Source: Plantago major (taxonomy: Eukaryota > Streptophyta > Magnoliopsida > Lamiales > Plantaginaceae). Taken from it: DNA of 64,000 nt. The stretch is taken from contig CM048844.1 in assembly GCA_026545765.1 (NCBI GenBank), positions 3,038,001-3,102,000 on the forward strand. The letters are read 5' to 3'. Below the pieces are notes generated by a model. It saw nothing but the letters and a program-made list of their open reading frames with translations, was not told the origin of the DNA and did not search any database. Position 1 is the first letter of the stretch, and each line of letters starts with the position of its first letter. A program made the position numbers and the translations under genes. Positions 11,291-23,624 of the stretch are shown here, one piece after another.

Positions 11291-11490
11291 TGGTATCAGA
11301 GCCTCTGGCTCACGCCAACCTGAGTTCGAATCTCCACGGAGACAAACTCCGCCCCATATTAAATTTCCACTCGAATGGCCTCCCCAAAGAGGTTGAAATC
11401 GGCCATGAGTGTGGGGAAGTATTAGAGTATTAATATATATGATTAGATTTCACACCTCTCTATAAGTTCGAGCTTTTACAAATGATACAA
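11291..11490 (+). mobile_element. PBS and internal region of the TRIM-like element
   Basis: The PBS is at 11291-11302. About 20 bp later GAGTTCGAATCTC resembles a pol III B box. The segment 11415-11480 (GGGAAGTATTAGAGTATTAA onward) is inverted against 11065-11130. No protein is encoded; the 66-codon frame is incidental. Confidence 0.65.
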
Positions 11491-14400
11491 ACATGTCTAT
11501 AAGACACAAAGTAATTCGCATATTATGATGTAGATGCTATACATACATTTTTCAATGTAGAATCATAAATATGGAGTATATTGTCCAAGCCTAAAGAGGA
11601 GTGGTTTTGAAAAAGTTGCTTTCTCGAATGCTGTTTTATTGTACTTGTGCCATATGTTTCTTACTTCTAGTATTCTTCATGAAAGCTAGAATTCGAAAAT
11701 TAAAAAACACTCTAGGTCCTAGCTAATAAATACGAATTCTAGGTAGGTTTTGGCAGTGCACTGTGCACCGTATGTAAAGTTTAAACCCATATGTGTTTAC
11801 GGATCTTTATTAATTCTTTGTGTATAGCTTGATAACTACCAATTTTACAAAAAAAAAAAAAAAAAGTCTGAATTTTATCACTTTAAATTGAGTCTTTAAG
11901 TAATCTATTAAACACTATTTACTTTGCTTAAAATTAACTTTACCCAACTTTTCAGAAAACAAATAAAAAGTTCACATGTAAAAACATTTGACAGCAATAT
12001 TGGCTGCTAGTCTGCCACTATATACTACAGTATTTCCGAATCTTAAGCCTGACTGTTAGCCCAAATTAAGCTATGCAAAAGCCCAATCAATTTGTCTTGG
12101 ACTTTAATTAAATCTTCGATTGTGTGGATGGTGGAATTAACTGGGCTGGCCTGTATTATTTGGGCTCACTCGATCGTCAACAGGACAGCTAGCAGCCTAT
12201 ACAACAACAATTTTAATTGATTCCCGGCCCGGCTCCTCAAATATGAAACCGCATAAGAAATTTTATCAAAATTGTTACCCGATGCTCATAAAAGAACGAA
12301 GACCGAAGGAAACCTATCATCGATTTCCGTCGTCATCGTACTGTGAATTTTACAATCAAATGCAATCGAAGAACCAATATAGGTTCGAGTTTATACTTCG
12401 ATCTTTAAAAATGTTTTTTCTTTTTATATATGTAGAGTTGTCTTAGGGAGTTGAAGGAGCTAAAGTGATACAAAAACAGCTTAGTTAAAATCACATGTAT
12501 TGCTAATTTGCTAGACGAATGGTCCCAAAGAGGCAGAGAATTTGGGCTGCATGTATGATTTATGTACTTACCAACAAACTCGCACGAATATCCATTACAT
12601 CTTTGTCATTCTGGACATGGTCCAGTGTCCTCATGGAATGAGAATATTGGACTTGGACCACAAAGTTTCACTCGGTTTTTCCCCTTTCTTTAAAGAGGTT
12701 GAGTACCCGCAATAGCTGTCTTTTTAAGTAAATTGCCAAAATTCAATAGACTGCATGTCACTTGAGCCAATTTAGTCAGGTCTAATGTGATAGGTTCAAA
12801 CTCCGAACACTTGGAACATAAATTCGATCTCAGTCGGAATCGAATCGCCGGAGAAATATTCTCTTCAGGATGCTCGCAACGTATTGGTCCTGGGCCTATG
12901 ACTAGGCCCGCAGCCAAGCCATGGGAGAGGCCGAAATTTCAGTAGTTGGGTCGGCCTCGGAAACCCAGCCCGGCACGAGACAGGACCCCTAAGATCTAAA
13001 TGACGGTCCCAGCGTTCTGAGTTCTTGGCGCAAGTCATGCATTCTAAAAGAGCATTCATCCAATGACAAGTGAAAGGGTCATTTTCTGAATGGCTTTGTT
13101 GAAATGAATCTTTGATAAAGCAAATCTACCACTTTAATCTATCGCATTCACCTTAAGTTGTTGCACTCAAGTACACCAATATAACTTCGTTTCAAATTAA
13201 ATTTCACATATTTCATTTGTATCTTGTCATATTTACATTTTTATCAATATTTTACATACTTGTGTAGCTTTTTTCATTAGATTTTTTGCACATCAGTAAA
13301 TCTTCATGCATATGGACTCCATATTATGGAGCATTTGATCTGGAGGTGAGTTAGTAATGTGGAGTAGAATGAGTTAGTTGAGAAGGACAAAAGAAAGAAT
13401 GGACAAGTAAGAAGAAAAGACTAATTAATGAATGAGTAATTGTTGGTGTTCATGTGGGCTTTTAAAACTTTTGGACATATGATGGAAATGACATTGCTTC
13501 TTGGACCACCCTCTCCCAGAAAAAGCAAAGTAGTTAAATTAAATTAAATATTTTTGGGGAAATCACTTTTGACCTACTTCTTGGACCATTCTTTCTTTCT
13601 CTAATTATTTAACACAAAGTTTTGGGAAGGAAATACATTAATAATTACACTAAGTGTGGAATAACTGATATTTTTAAGTATAAATTGAATGTTTTACACG
13701 ATATCAGTATGGTTTTTAAGTGAACATTTATGTCATTTTTAATATGTATATGACATCGATGTTCTTAGTAAAAATTCATAATATTTTTTTAATAACAATA
13801 ATGTTTGTTAATTCATTTTATACCACCTATAAAGTCGGTCCAATAGTAGACTTACTCTTATAATATTTGACTGTTCTGTTTATTTCCCTTTCAATGTTTG
13901 TTTGGGTGCAAAGTAAAACAGTACTAAAAACTGATTTGCCAGGGGCCAAAACCATGTTGGGCCAAAATCATCCAACCTAAGTTTGGTCACTTTGTCCCAG
14001 TAGCACATGGGATTTGGTTAATTATCTGACTCACATCTTTTTTCTTCTCTCTCATTTTTTAACGCACATCAAAAAATGAATAAATATTAGTATTTTCGTC
14101 TCGAAAATCTTCATACATTACTGTTTATGCATAGTATTAGGTGATAAATTGAAATAAATCATAAAATATAAAAACGTAGTAAAAAATGCAATCTTAGTGG
14201 TAAAAATGTATAATTTGAAAAATAAAACTATTTGTTAAATGTTGAATGTGAAGTAGTTTTTTATTTCTAATAGTGTATGAAGTTTTATGGGGCGACTCAC
14301 ATCGACAAGTTTATAAAATTCTATACTCATATAATAAATCTTGATCTAATTACGACCTTTACTTTATCATTGACACTCAACTAAGAAATCACTCATGGCG

Positions 14401-15128
14401 GCATAGAAAATTAGTTTCAAAGTAATGCTTCTGACATGTCACAAACTTAGTGGATTCATGGATATGATTAATTTGATTTATTATGTCATAAACTATTAAA
14501 CTTATTATAATTTTTTTTTTTAACCCAGGAAGAAGATCTTATTGGTTAGTGGTGGAAGATCTGGTTCATGTCGCACATACATTATACAATCAAGCTGAAC
14601 TTATTAATCTCAAAAAGTAAAATTAAAAGGTTACAAAGAACAATAACCAAGTCCAGAAAAAAGCAGATGAAAAGTCTGCCTGAAAAGGTTAATTTGGTTA
14701 CGATGTGTCGAACATTACGAAAGTATTCTTTGTGTTAGAATCTCGTTTTTAATTTCTATCGACAATTTAACATCTCTTTTAAGTATTCTACGTGTTAGAA
14801 TCCCGTTTCTATTATCATTGCTTCCGCTCGCCATATACCATATATTACAACTTGCATCGAAAATGCATGTAGCATTGAAATGAAAGTAGAATGACACAAT
14901 TGGAAAACAAAAGTGAGTAAAATCTAATGTGGAATTGCGTGTAATCCCACAAAGAAGACAAACAAATTAGTAGTGAGCGAGCAATTCAGCGCATTAAAAT
15001 ACCAACCATGTGATGCTGACTTGGAAAACTAAGGACAAATAATATGCCACCTAAAAGTGGATCTACATATACCTTTTTGTTTTTTTACATAGAATTTCAT
15101 ATTCCATTTTTCAATTCAACTAGAATTA
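11491..15128. other. Long intergenic stretch, mostly unrecognised
   Basis: It has no coding frame with family resemblance. Minor items: an A-run at 11850-11866; a GC-richer patch at 12680-13060 containing GGGCCTATGACTAGGCCC, an imperfect palindrome; two copies of AAGTATTCT-TGTGTTAGAATC about 60 bp apart at 14718-14806. Organellar origin of the 12.7-13.06 kb patch was considered but nothing in it was recognised. Confidence 0.5.
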
Positions 15129-15218
15129 GGCTCTGTTATCTTCGATCGAAAACTCATTCGATTCGATTACATTTTTATCTACTGATTCGATTCATTGATT
15201 CGATTGAAGAACAGAGCC
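15129..15218. mobile_element. Tourist-like palindromic MITE, copy C
   Basis: It starts GGCTCTGTTATCTTCGATCG and ends GATTGAAGAACAGAGCC, flanked by TTA on both sides. It is shorter than copies A and D and its interior is ATTCGATTCGATT-type repeat. Confidence 0.8.
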
Positions 15219-15241
15219 TTAATAATATTCCCTCGTTCGAA

Positions 15242-15508
15242 TACTCCCTCCCGTCCCAATTTCATCTTCCCGCATTCCATTTTGATCCGTCTCAACTTCA
15301 TCTTTCCATCCCTTAAATATAAAATCTATCTCCTACTTTATACACTATCTCTCATACTTTATTCACTATCTCTCCTACTTTATTCACTATTTGGCACACT
15401 TTATTCACTCTCTTTCCTACTTTATCACCATCTCTCCTATTTTATTCACTTTTCTCTTAAATCTTGTGCTCGGGCCCGCGGGAAATGAAACCGGGACGGA
15501 GGGAGTAT
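15242..15508. mobile_element. Stowaway-type MITE
   Basis: It starts TACTCCCTCCCGTCCCAATT and ends CCGGGACGGAGGGAGTA, the typical Stowaway terminal repeat with flanking TA. The interior has TCTCCTACTTTATTCACTA repeats. It belongs to the same family as 36517-36873. Confidence 0.85.
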
Positions 15509-15625
15509 TAGGGTTGTGCGTAGTTTTATGTTAAAGTTAGAGTACCGATAAATATAAAAAAATGTGGGGGCAAGTGTACTTTTAATGATAAAATGTGTAA
15601 TTTTTGTGGAGAATGTGAAATTATG

Positions 15626-15877
15626 TACTCACTCCGTTATTTTTTAAGGTTTACCATTTGCCATTTCGAAATTTTTAAAGTTTAACGTTTCCGTTTTTTG
15701 TAATCCACTATCTCTGCTTATTAATTGTTTAAATACTCTCTTTCTTACTTTAGCTATTCCCTTACTTACTTTTCCTATTATTCATCTTACTTTTTACCAC
15801 TTAGTTAATATTTTATCCATTTTCTTAAAATTTACACAAAACCAAAAGGTAAACCTTGTAAAGAACGGAGAGAGTAT
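15626..15877. mobile_element. Stowaway-type MITE
   Basis: The left end is TACTCACTCCGTTATTTTTT with AAGGTTTACC just inside. The right end is AAGAACGGAGAGAGTA with GGTAAACCTT just inside. The inverted inner repeats match well. Confidence 0.8.
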
Positions 15878-15985
15878 TACTTGTTAAGTGTGGGGTAGCT
15901 TGTACTTTTAAGTAACGTATGAAGTTTTGTGGGAATATTGAAAATGATAAATGTATGAAGTTCTACGGGGCAGAGAGAGTATCGT

Positions 15986-18900
15986 TTGGATTATCTCGCT
16001 TTTAGAAACATCAGATATGGTATTATTCGATTGTATATGTTTCTTCGATACCTTGTTGTAGTTCATTTCGAACTTTTGAGTATATAAATTAAGTCATATC
16101 TATTCTAGTCCGTTTGATCAGAGCCGAATGAATCGTCCGACCTAAGAAAAAAATAACCAAATCGAACATTACCATGTTGCTTTTACTCTCAGAACGTTAG
16201 ATCCGAGCCCAACATACTTCCAAACCTACCAACTAAAATCTACTTATTGAAGGTACCTTTGGGCCCATTTTTCGACCCTGATAGCTTCCATCTTGGACTC
16301 AGTACGAGCCCAGACCCTAAAAAAACAAATTATATAAATGAAGATTGGTCTTTTGGCCATTCTTTATAAATATGTCGCGTTCATTCATTCAAAGGTGACT
16401 CAATTTTGCATCTCAATCGTATACTCTGATGAGCTATGAGCCTCGGAACTAAGTTGAGTCACTATCTGATTTGCCTTGTACAAACCAGCCGAAAAGAGTC
16501 TCACCCCTTTCTTTTATTCCTTTTCAGGTACCCTTGAAGTTAAGGCCGAATGATTCACCCAGGTACAATTTTTACCCAAAACAAAGTGAATTTGAATCGC
16601 TTAAGCATCTAATTTAAATTCATGATTCGCCGTCTCTACCATCGAAAGTGATTGCGGATGTAATTGTTAGGTAAAAGAAGTAAAAGTTGAGTGATAGTTA
16701 GTGTAAATGGAGATATGTGCAGTATATGAAATGATATGCGGTTCTAGTGCTCGAGGAGTTAATTGGCACGACACAAAGTGCGGAAAGACCAAAAGCTACA
16801 TAGTGAAATATAACTTTTAGAAAAAGGAAGGGGAAAAAGAGATCCACATAAGATGCTAAAATAACATAACTTAACATAGGGGCAAAGCAATGGAGCAATA
16901 TTGGCGAATGGCAATGCGTTGCATAGATCCCCACTAACCCGGCCATTAGGACATGACAACGAAAGTATCACTTCCATGTCACTTGCTAAAAGAAACAAAC
17001 TTGGAAGATTCTTGCAAAGATTGTGTTGCCACAAAACTACATGTGAAATCAAAGTTATGGGATTGAAATTGTAATTCTCCGGTTCAATGAGCCAATGCGG
17101 TTAATTCTTAACTACTATTCGGTGGTATGTTAGTCCTATAACAATACATGCACTTTTGCATCCACCACATAACTCTCTAATAGATCACATCTTCTAAAAC
17201 TGTTACAAATCAAACATGTCTTGGAGTCTTACAGATGGATTCAAAAAAATAAAGGTGGATCTCATTGGTACGAGTAGCGTTTTAAATCCATTTAAGTTTT
17301 CTTAAATTTTTTGATGTTACAGTACGATTTGTTAAGACTCGAGGTTTGCCACCTCAATAACGTAACCGGGTTGAGCAGGTACTCTACTTTAAATTATGCC
17401 TAACGATCTGAGTTAGGTTCGACTTGATAGATCTAATGTGTAAATTTAAAAGCCTTTTGTATTTATTTTCTAATCTTTTTCATATACTTTATATTTGGTA
17501 CTGACTTTGAGGTTGTAGCAAGTCATTCAAGTCTGAGTTGAGTTTGATTCTAGACTTGTTTATTTAACAAATCAGTTTGAGTCTAAACTTGATTAGTCGA
17601 ACCGAGTTATTTAATACACGGTCGGATACGATCATACGAACATTCAGTAGTGCAGTTAACTTTTGATTAAAATGTTTTCAATTCAATTTATTGCAACTTG
17701 CATAACTAAGTGAAAATTAATTTGTAAGATCATACTGAAATCTATGCTTCCTTTAAATAATATGAAATTTATCATTATGCAACTTGTCTTGACTCGTGCA
17801 TGTTGTCTTTAATTCACCTATTTGTCGAGATTAGACTGGTGCGAACAAGACTAAATAATCCAGTTAGTGCAATAAATCATTCAATTCCAAAGTGTACTAA
17901 TCAATGTCAAAACTGCCTTAGTAAGCAAGTTGTCACTTAGATTGGCTGGTTGCGGATCCACAATGGGTACGATGGTGCGTTGGTCCCGTAAAATTTTAAA
18001 AATAAAAAAGTAATATTTATTATAGTCTAAGAATTCGTCCCTTTAAACTCCAAAATGATCACGAACTCCGTATGAAGTACTGTATAATTTAGTTGATCGA
18101 ACTTTAAATTTTAGGTCCGTCCTAATGGTTGGATTCCATTAACAAATTAATTGAATATAATGTAACTTCATTCCATCTACTCATGACAACCCCCAAAACA
18201 CGCCATTTGCTTTGAAAGCTTGATATTGGACATTTCAATAAAAGTCATTATCACACTAATTATAACACTAATTAGTAATTACATACATTGCTGTCATACA
18301 CCAGCGGATCATGCATGTGTTGAACTCAAGTGGCTAATCTTCTTGACAACGCCCGGTAAACCACCAACCAGGACAAAACTATGTCATTTTCGACAAATAG
18401 ATCCACTTTTATTTCAACACCCCAGTTCATTTTGGTTCGGAAATTCTTAGTCGCCATCATGTATGAGTCGGCAATGACCTTTTTTTTCCTTTTCTTTTTT
18501 AGCATTTCGACTAGTATTCGACTAATCCATGTTCATGTCCTTAGCAAACTAATAAAATTGAATTGTTCCCTAAATTTTTATTTTTCAGCCATTAAAGGTT
18601 GCTTTTGTTAATGAAGATTCTTGCGGCTAAAGCCATTGAAGCTTCATATATGTGTTGATGGTATAAAAAGAAGCAAAACACGTGCAATTAAGGCCGTCCA
18701 TGTAAAGTAATCATGGCCTTTTAGTAGTGTCATAAGCCAGTTAATAAAGCCCCAATTAAGCAACTAATCTCCATTAATTATGTCAGGAAGTGGATACCAG
18801 TGATAACATTCCTTTTTGCAACATAAATCTGTATGTCTTTCACATTTTTTGATATGTGAAATGGTCTATACATCAGTTGAGGATTAATTTTAATAATGTT

Positions 18901-19189
18901 AAAACAAAAAAGAACTTTTTTTTCATAGACAATAATTATGTTTACTATTTTTACAATCTACTACGTGATTATTATCAATATAACAAATGTTGTTCTTCAT
19001 TCAATGCTAATATACATTTATAAGTTGCATTTTGCATACACACACAAGTCTAAGTGATAGATTCTCATCGCATTTACAAAACCTAACTTTTATAGATGTG
19101 TGAATTTATTAATTGATTTTAATTTTCTAATAGTTTCACATTCATGGCTGGTTTCGAAAATTGTACTCTAATGCTAATGCACAATTATT
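15986..19189. other. Long intergenic stretch, nothing recognised
   Basis: AT-rich. The longest frames (about 75-97 codons at 16698-17052 and 18220-18611) are leucine/phenylalanine-rich, overlap one another in different frames and show no domain, so they are treated as chance. Confidence 0.55.
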
Positions 19190-19509
19190 ACTCCCTCTTA
19201 TTTTTAATATAAGATGTTTTGAGTTATTTTTCATTTGACAAATATAAAATATTTTAGTAGATTTTGCTACGTAATTCTGTGTTTTCACAATTTATCAGGC
19301 ATCAAACTCATTGATTTTATTGTTTTTCATTTATTTTGTCTTGAACACTACAAAAACTAATCACACTTCTCATCTTTTATTGGTGGATTTATTTATTCAA
19401 GATACTAATATTTTTGTTCTAAATCATTTACCAAAACTATTGATAAAGAGAGATTTATCTTAATTTGTGTGAAATATTCAAAACATCTTATATTAAAAGT
19501 AGAAGTAAG
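19190..19509. mobile_element. Stowaway-type MITE
   Basis: The left end ACTCCCTCTTATTTTTAATA continues with TAAGATGTTTTGA. The right end carries TCAAAACATCTTATATTAAA, the inverted counterpart, then AGTAGAAGTAAGTA. About 320 bp between TA dinucleotides. Confidence 0.75.
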
Positions 19510-20101
19510 TATAGAATTGTATCTCATCTTCCACTTCCAGCTTGAACTTAATTCTCCAAAACATTTTTATTTTACTTTTCTGTTTTCAAGATATAAATAA
19601 AAACATACAGCCACAAATTCTCTGACAAGATAATATTTTTCTTTCCATCAATTATGTATAGTAGATGAGAAAAGACAAAGGAAAATAAAATGCAAGGGAA
19701 ATATATATAATCAATAGTTGAGTAAATATGCCAGCCAATCAGTGTACAGCAAAAAAAATAAAAAAAGATTATGGGCGCCTGACAATTCGACGGGTGTTTT
19801 GAGGTATAGTGATAGAGCCAACTGCAAGAAGGAACAAAATGAAGAGTAAACTAACAAAAATGGTGCCCCCACATGCACTTCTTCAATTTGTCCATTACTT
19901 CACAAAACAGATAACAAAAGATTATTAATCCCGCTCGGATAATTTTATACATTATGAGAGTACGTGGTCTTAAAAAGAACAATTAAAATGTAATGTAATT
20001 ACAAACTGCGTCAAAGTATTATGAGGTGGGAGTGAAACAATGGTAAGGCCGTTTTAAAGTGTCAGAGCAATGTTCAAATATAACTACCGCCCGCTCAATA
20101 A
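19510..20101. other. Intergenic, nothing recognised
   Basis: AT-rich sequence between two MITEs, with no coding frame or repeat boundary seen. Confidence 0.55.
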
Positions 20102-20204
20102 GGCTCTGTTCCCTTCAACTGAAAACTCATTCAGTTCAGTTCTGCTTAGTCATATTTTATACTACAATTCAGTTCAGTAAATTTTAGTTGAAGATAACAG
20201 AGCC
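20102..20204. mobile_element. Tourist-like palindromic MITE, copy D
   Basis: It starts GGCTCTGTTCCCTTCAACTG and ends AGTTGAAGATAACAGAGCC, flanked by TAA on both sides. Interior motifs CATATTTTATACTACAATTC match copies A and E. Confidence 0.85.
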
Positions 20205-20264
20205 TAATGATATATGCAACGCGCACATGTTTGCAAATTTATTAGAGAGGCTGCCATAGTTCAC

Positions 20265-20915
20265 TAGTTGTCCCTAGTACTTGTAACTTGTGCAGATTTG
20301 AATATACATGGAGCACATGTCTAATGACATATGGTGTGCGCTAGTGTATTTTTTACATTATTGCTACATATACCCGTCTGGTCTGTTTATTAATACTAAC
20401 TTCACAATAGAGTCATATAGTCGTTGTTCACATCAACGATCTATATATATTTCTGGTTACCCAAGCTTCTTCTCCATCATGTACATTCACCGGTTCGGTG
20501 ACACCCATTCACCTTGCGATCTTATCGTAATTCATATTTTACTATAGTTTATTGGTGATTATCCTATTCGTTCTACATGTTGGTCGATCTACTTTGTCCC
20601 TAACACCTATGACTTGTGTAGATGTGTGTATATATGAATCACATGTTTGATTACAAACATAAGGTGTGTGTCACTGTATTTTACATTATAGTTGCATGGA
20701 CTAGTCTGGTAGATCTGTTTATAAGCACTACCTCAGTAATAGACTTATATAGTCGTCGTTCATATCAATGATCTACGTATATTTCCTATCCAAGCTTCTT
20801 CTCGCCAATTTCACCACCTTGGATGACGCTCATTCGCCTTTCGATCTTGTCGTTATTCCATATTGATTAGTGATTATCCTATCCGTTTTACATGTTGGTC
20901 TATTTTGCTACTATT
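20265..20915. repeat. Tandem duplication, two copies of ~326 bp
   Basis: 20265-20590 and 20591-20915 align throughout. Shared strings include TTGTCCCTA, GAGTCATATAGTCGT-like, CCAAGCTTCTTCT, CATTCACCTT-like, and GTGATTATCCTATTCGT-like followed by ACATGTTGGTC. The copies differ at perhaps one base in six and have small indels, so the duplication is old. No protein reading is conserved between the two copies. Confidence 0.8.
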
Positions 20916-21100
20916 ATATATCTCAGTTTATATTATTCTGAAAGGTATCTTAAAAAATATGTCAACGAGGATTACTAGAGAATTCTAGCTTGATTAATTC
21001 TTATTAGTTCAGAATGATTATCCGAAAAAAGTCAAAATTAGACAAATCATTTAAGACGGAGCTAGTTTATGATAACACAAACATTCCAAAATTTGAATGA
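20916..21100. other. Intergenic spacer
   Basis: Short AT-rich sequence with nothing recognised. Confidence 0.5.
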
Positions 21101-21109
21101 CAAAGTTGA

Positions 21110-23205
21110 GTCCGTCTTGCGAGAGACCCCTATATATAGGAGAGTTCCGAAAGTCCCCTTCAAACGTTAAAACTAAAGAATTATACATTTTTTCTCGACT
21201 TGGCTTCTGATGGTTTTTCGCGGATCTTTTGACCCGGATTCATTAAAAACGGGTCAAGTAAAAAGTAGACAATATAATGTAAATTTAATATCATGTAAAA
21301 AGTAGAGAATTCCTTTCATAAATTAGACAATATAATGTAAAAACTATACAATATAGACAATTATGTTACACACTGAGTGAGTAAATTTCGGGACAAGTAA
21401 TAAAACTAGACAATTCATTTACAAAACTAGATAATTCAGTTACAAAACTAAACAATATGTTGTAAAAACTAGACAATTATGCAGGTCATTTTTCAAACTT
21501 GAGAAGCTTTTTCAACTTTTCATTGCATTAGATCCTTGCAAGGAAAAGGAGTCCTTAGAACAGCTCCATATGCTTCATCAGAAAAATACCACAGTCAGAA
21601 GTACTAAAATTACCAGTCCAATCAACACATATTAAAAACTATACAGTTTATATGAAAAACTAGACAATACATACTTAAAACTAGACAGTTCAACACAACT
21701 TCACAACAAGATATAACATGAAAAACTAGACAAATATTGTTAAAAACTAGACCATATGTGTTAAAAGCTAAAACATAAGGTATTTACATAAAAACTAGAC
21801 AATATATGTTAAAAGTTAGACAAATTCACACAAAAAGCTGTAAAACATTAAAAGGTAGACAATATATGTTAAAAACTAGACAATTTCACACAAAACATTC
21901 AGAAAATTCAAACAAACAACAAATCCCCACAAAAAAATATACAGTGTACACAACCATATAGCAAATCTAAAAATCATAAAAAGTAGATGATACATGTTAA
22001 AAACTAGACAATACATACTAAAACCTAGACAACTGCACAAAAAAAAAAAAAAAACTAGATATCAAAGCATATCAAAGAATAAAGTATTTTAAGTAACACC
22101 TCACTTATGTAGTCAGTAAAGTAACCACATATCAAAGCATAAAGTATTTTACACAAATGCACAACAAAAAAGCTATACCATGAAAAACTAGACAATATAT
22201 GCAAGAAACTAGACAGTTTCACACACAAAAATTCAGAAAATTCAAACAAACAACAAATCCCCGTCAAAAACATATACAGTTGTACACCACAACATAGCAA
22301 AAGGTAAAACGTATAGTACTTTCATGTAAAACTAGACAATAAATACTAAAACCTAGATAATGGGACTTCGTTGATGCTTTATCTTCTTCTTCCCCCAAAA
22401 TTTATGGCTTAAAGGAAAAGTTGTAGTGCATTTATACTTGCTTCATCAATAATTGCACAATTACATCACAAATTTAAACGAAAAATTGGATCAGACGTTG
22501 AGAATCACATATAATTTATGAAATTCAAATGATTAATAACCACAAAAAACCTCAAACAATAAGATAAAGCAACTAGAAACAGCAGATCTAACAACATACA
22601 AACCAAAACTCTGATAAATTGAAGTGACTAGAAAAATCGTATAGGCAAAAAAGCAAATATAGGTTTACCAACAAAAATGCTTAAAAATCACAGATTGAAC
22701 AACAAAAATGCCTACAAACTCAAAATCGAATTGCAAAAGGCAAGTATAGATATATCAGCATATTTGAACGAAGAAATAAGAAAACCTGTATCAACAACAA
22801 TCTGGATTTCATCCGGAATTCCTTCGAATCTGAGAATTTGCAAGTTGAATAAGCCTTATCTAACCAAAACGAAGTGATGAGATGCAAATCGAACATCAAT
22901 ATGGAGAATGTAGGTCGAGTGAGAGAAGAAACAGTTGAAATTCGCCATTTTCACAAATTTGAGCAATGATCTCCCGTTAAAGCGATGAAGAAGGAGGAAA
23001 ATGAAGGTTTCAGTTATTTTTCCAAGTTATATACTAAACCCAATTAGGGTTAGGCCGATTCGACCCGCAAGAAACCAAATTCGGGTAAAATATAAGGATC
23101 CGCAAAAATCTGCTTATTTAGTCTTTTAAGTTGGGCGGACCATAAATCTAGGCAATTTTATATAAAACATAGGGGTTTATGTTGACTCTCCCTTTATAAA
23201 GTTAT
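21110..23205. mobile_element. Possible non-autonomous DNA element containing an AAAACTAGACAAT repeat tract
   Basis: From about 21240 to 22370 the motif AAAACTAGACAAT, with variants ending ATA or TTC, recurs roughly 25 times at irregular spacing. Larger repeats occur within it: ATTCAGAAAATTCAAACAAA at both 21900 and 22229. The outer ends show weak inverted similarity: ACCCCTATATATAGGAGAGT at 21127 against GACTCTCCCTTTATAAAG at 23195. This could be the terminal repeat of a Mutator-like element, but no target duplication was confirmed. The 66-codon frame at 22677 has no recognisable family. Confidence 0.35.
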
Positions 23206-23398
23206 TACAAAACTAATCTTTCTTTTTCCACATGTGAAAGGTGGTAACTATTGGCTCATGAGAATAATGACTTGTCAATGTAAAAATCCTACCTTTGGGT
23301 AAAATGCAAGTCAAAAAGTAACATCCTCTTTCTCCATCTCCTTCTTCCCGTATTCACTTTCTCTCTCTTTTTTTTCCTGGCGCCAGCCCTGTCTCGCC

Positions 23399-23407
23399 TA
23401 TATATAG
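23399..23407 (+). promoter_or_regulatory. Probable TATA box of the AAA ATPase gene
   Basis: CTATATATAGCAG lies about 220 bp upstream of the start codon and is followed by a CT-rich stretch typical of a plant 5' leader. Inferred from position and consensus only. Confidence 0.55.
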
Positions 23408-23624
23408 CAGTTGCTCCCAAACCACCACTTGAAACTCTGCTCCCAATTATTCACAGAAAAATCGAACCACCGTATTGCTCGGAGATACGATTTCCAACCC
23501 TCCATATCCTCTCATTCTCCCAAATCACCTTGATTTCCATTTCCTTTCTCCTTCTTCAACAGGCTCAATTACTCTTCAACAGGCCCAATTACTCTTCAAT
23601 TGAGATGCTATTGATGATGAGGTG

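Noticed and set aside
11291..11345. tRNA-like B box (GAGTTCGAATCTC) near the TRIM PBS
   Set aside because: No cloverleaf can be built around it; it is part of the element's internal region.
12680..13060. Possible organellar insertion
   Set aside because: GC-richer than its surroundings, but no plastid or mitochondrial gene or tRNA was recognised.
22677..22877. 66-codon plus-strand frame in the repeat region
   Set aside because: No recognisable domain; surrounded by AT-rich repeat-element sequence.
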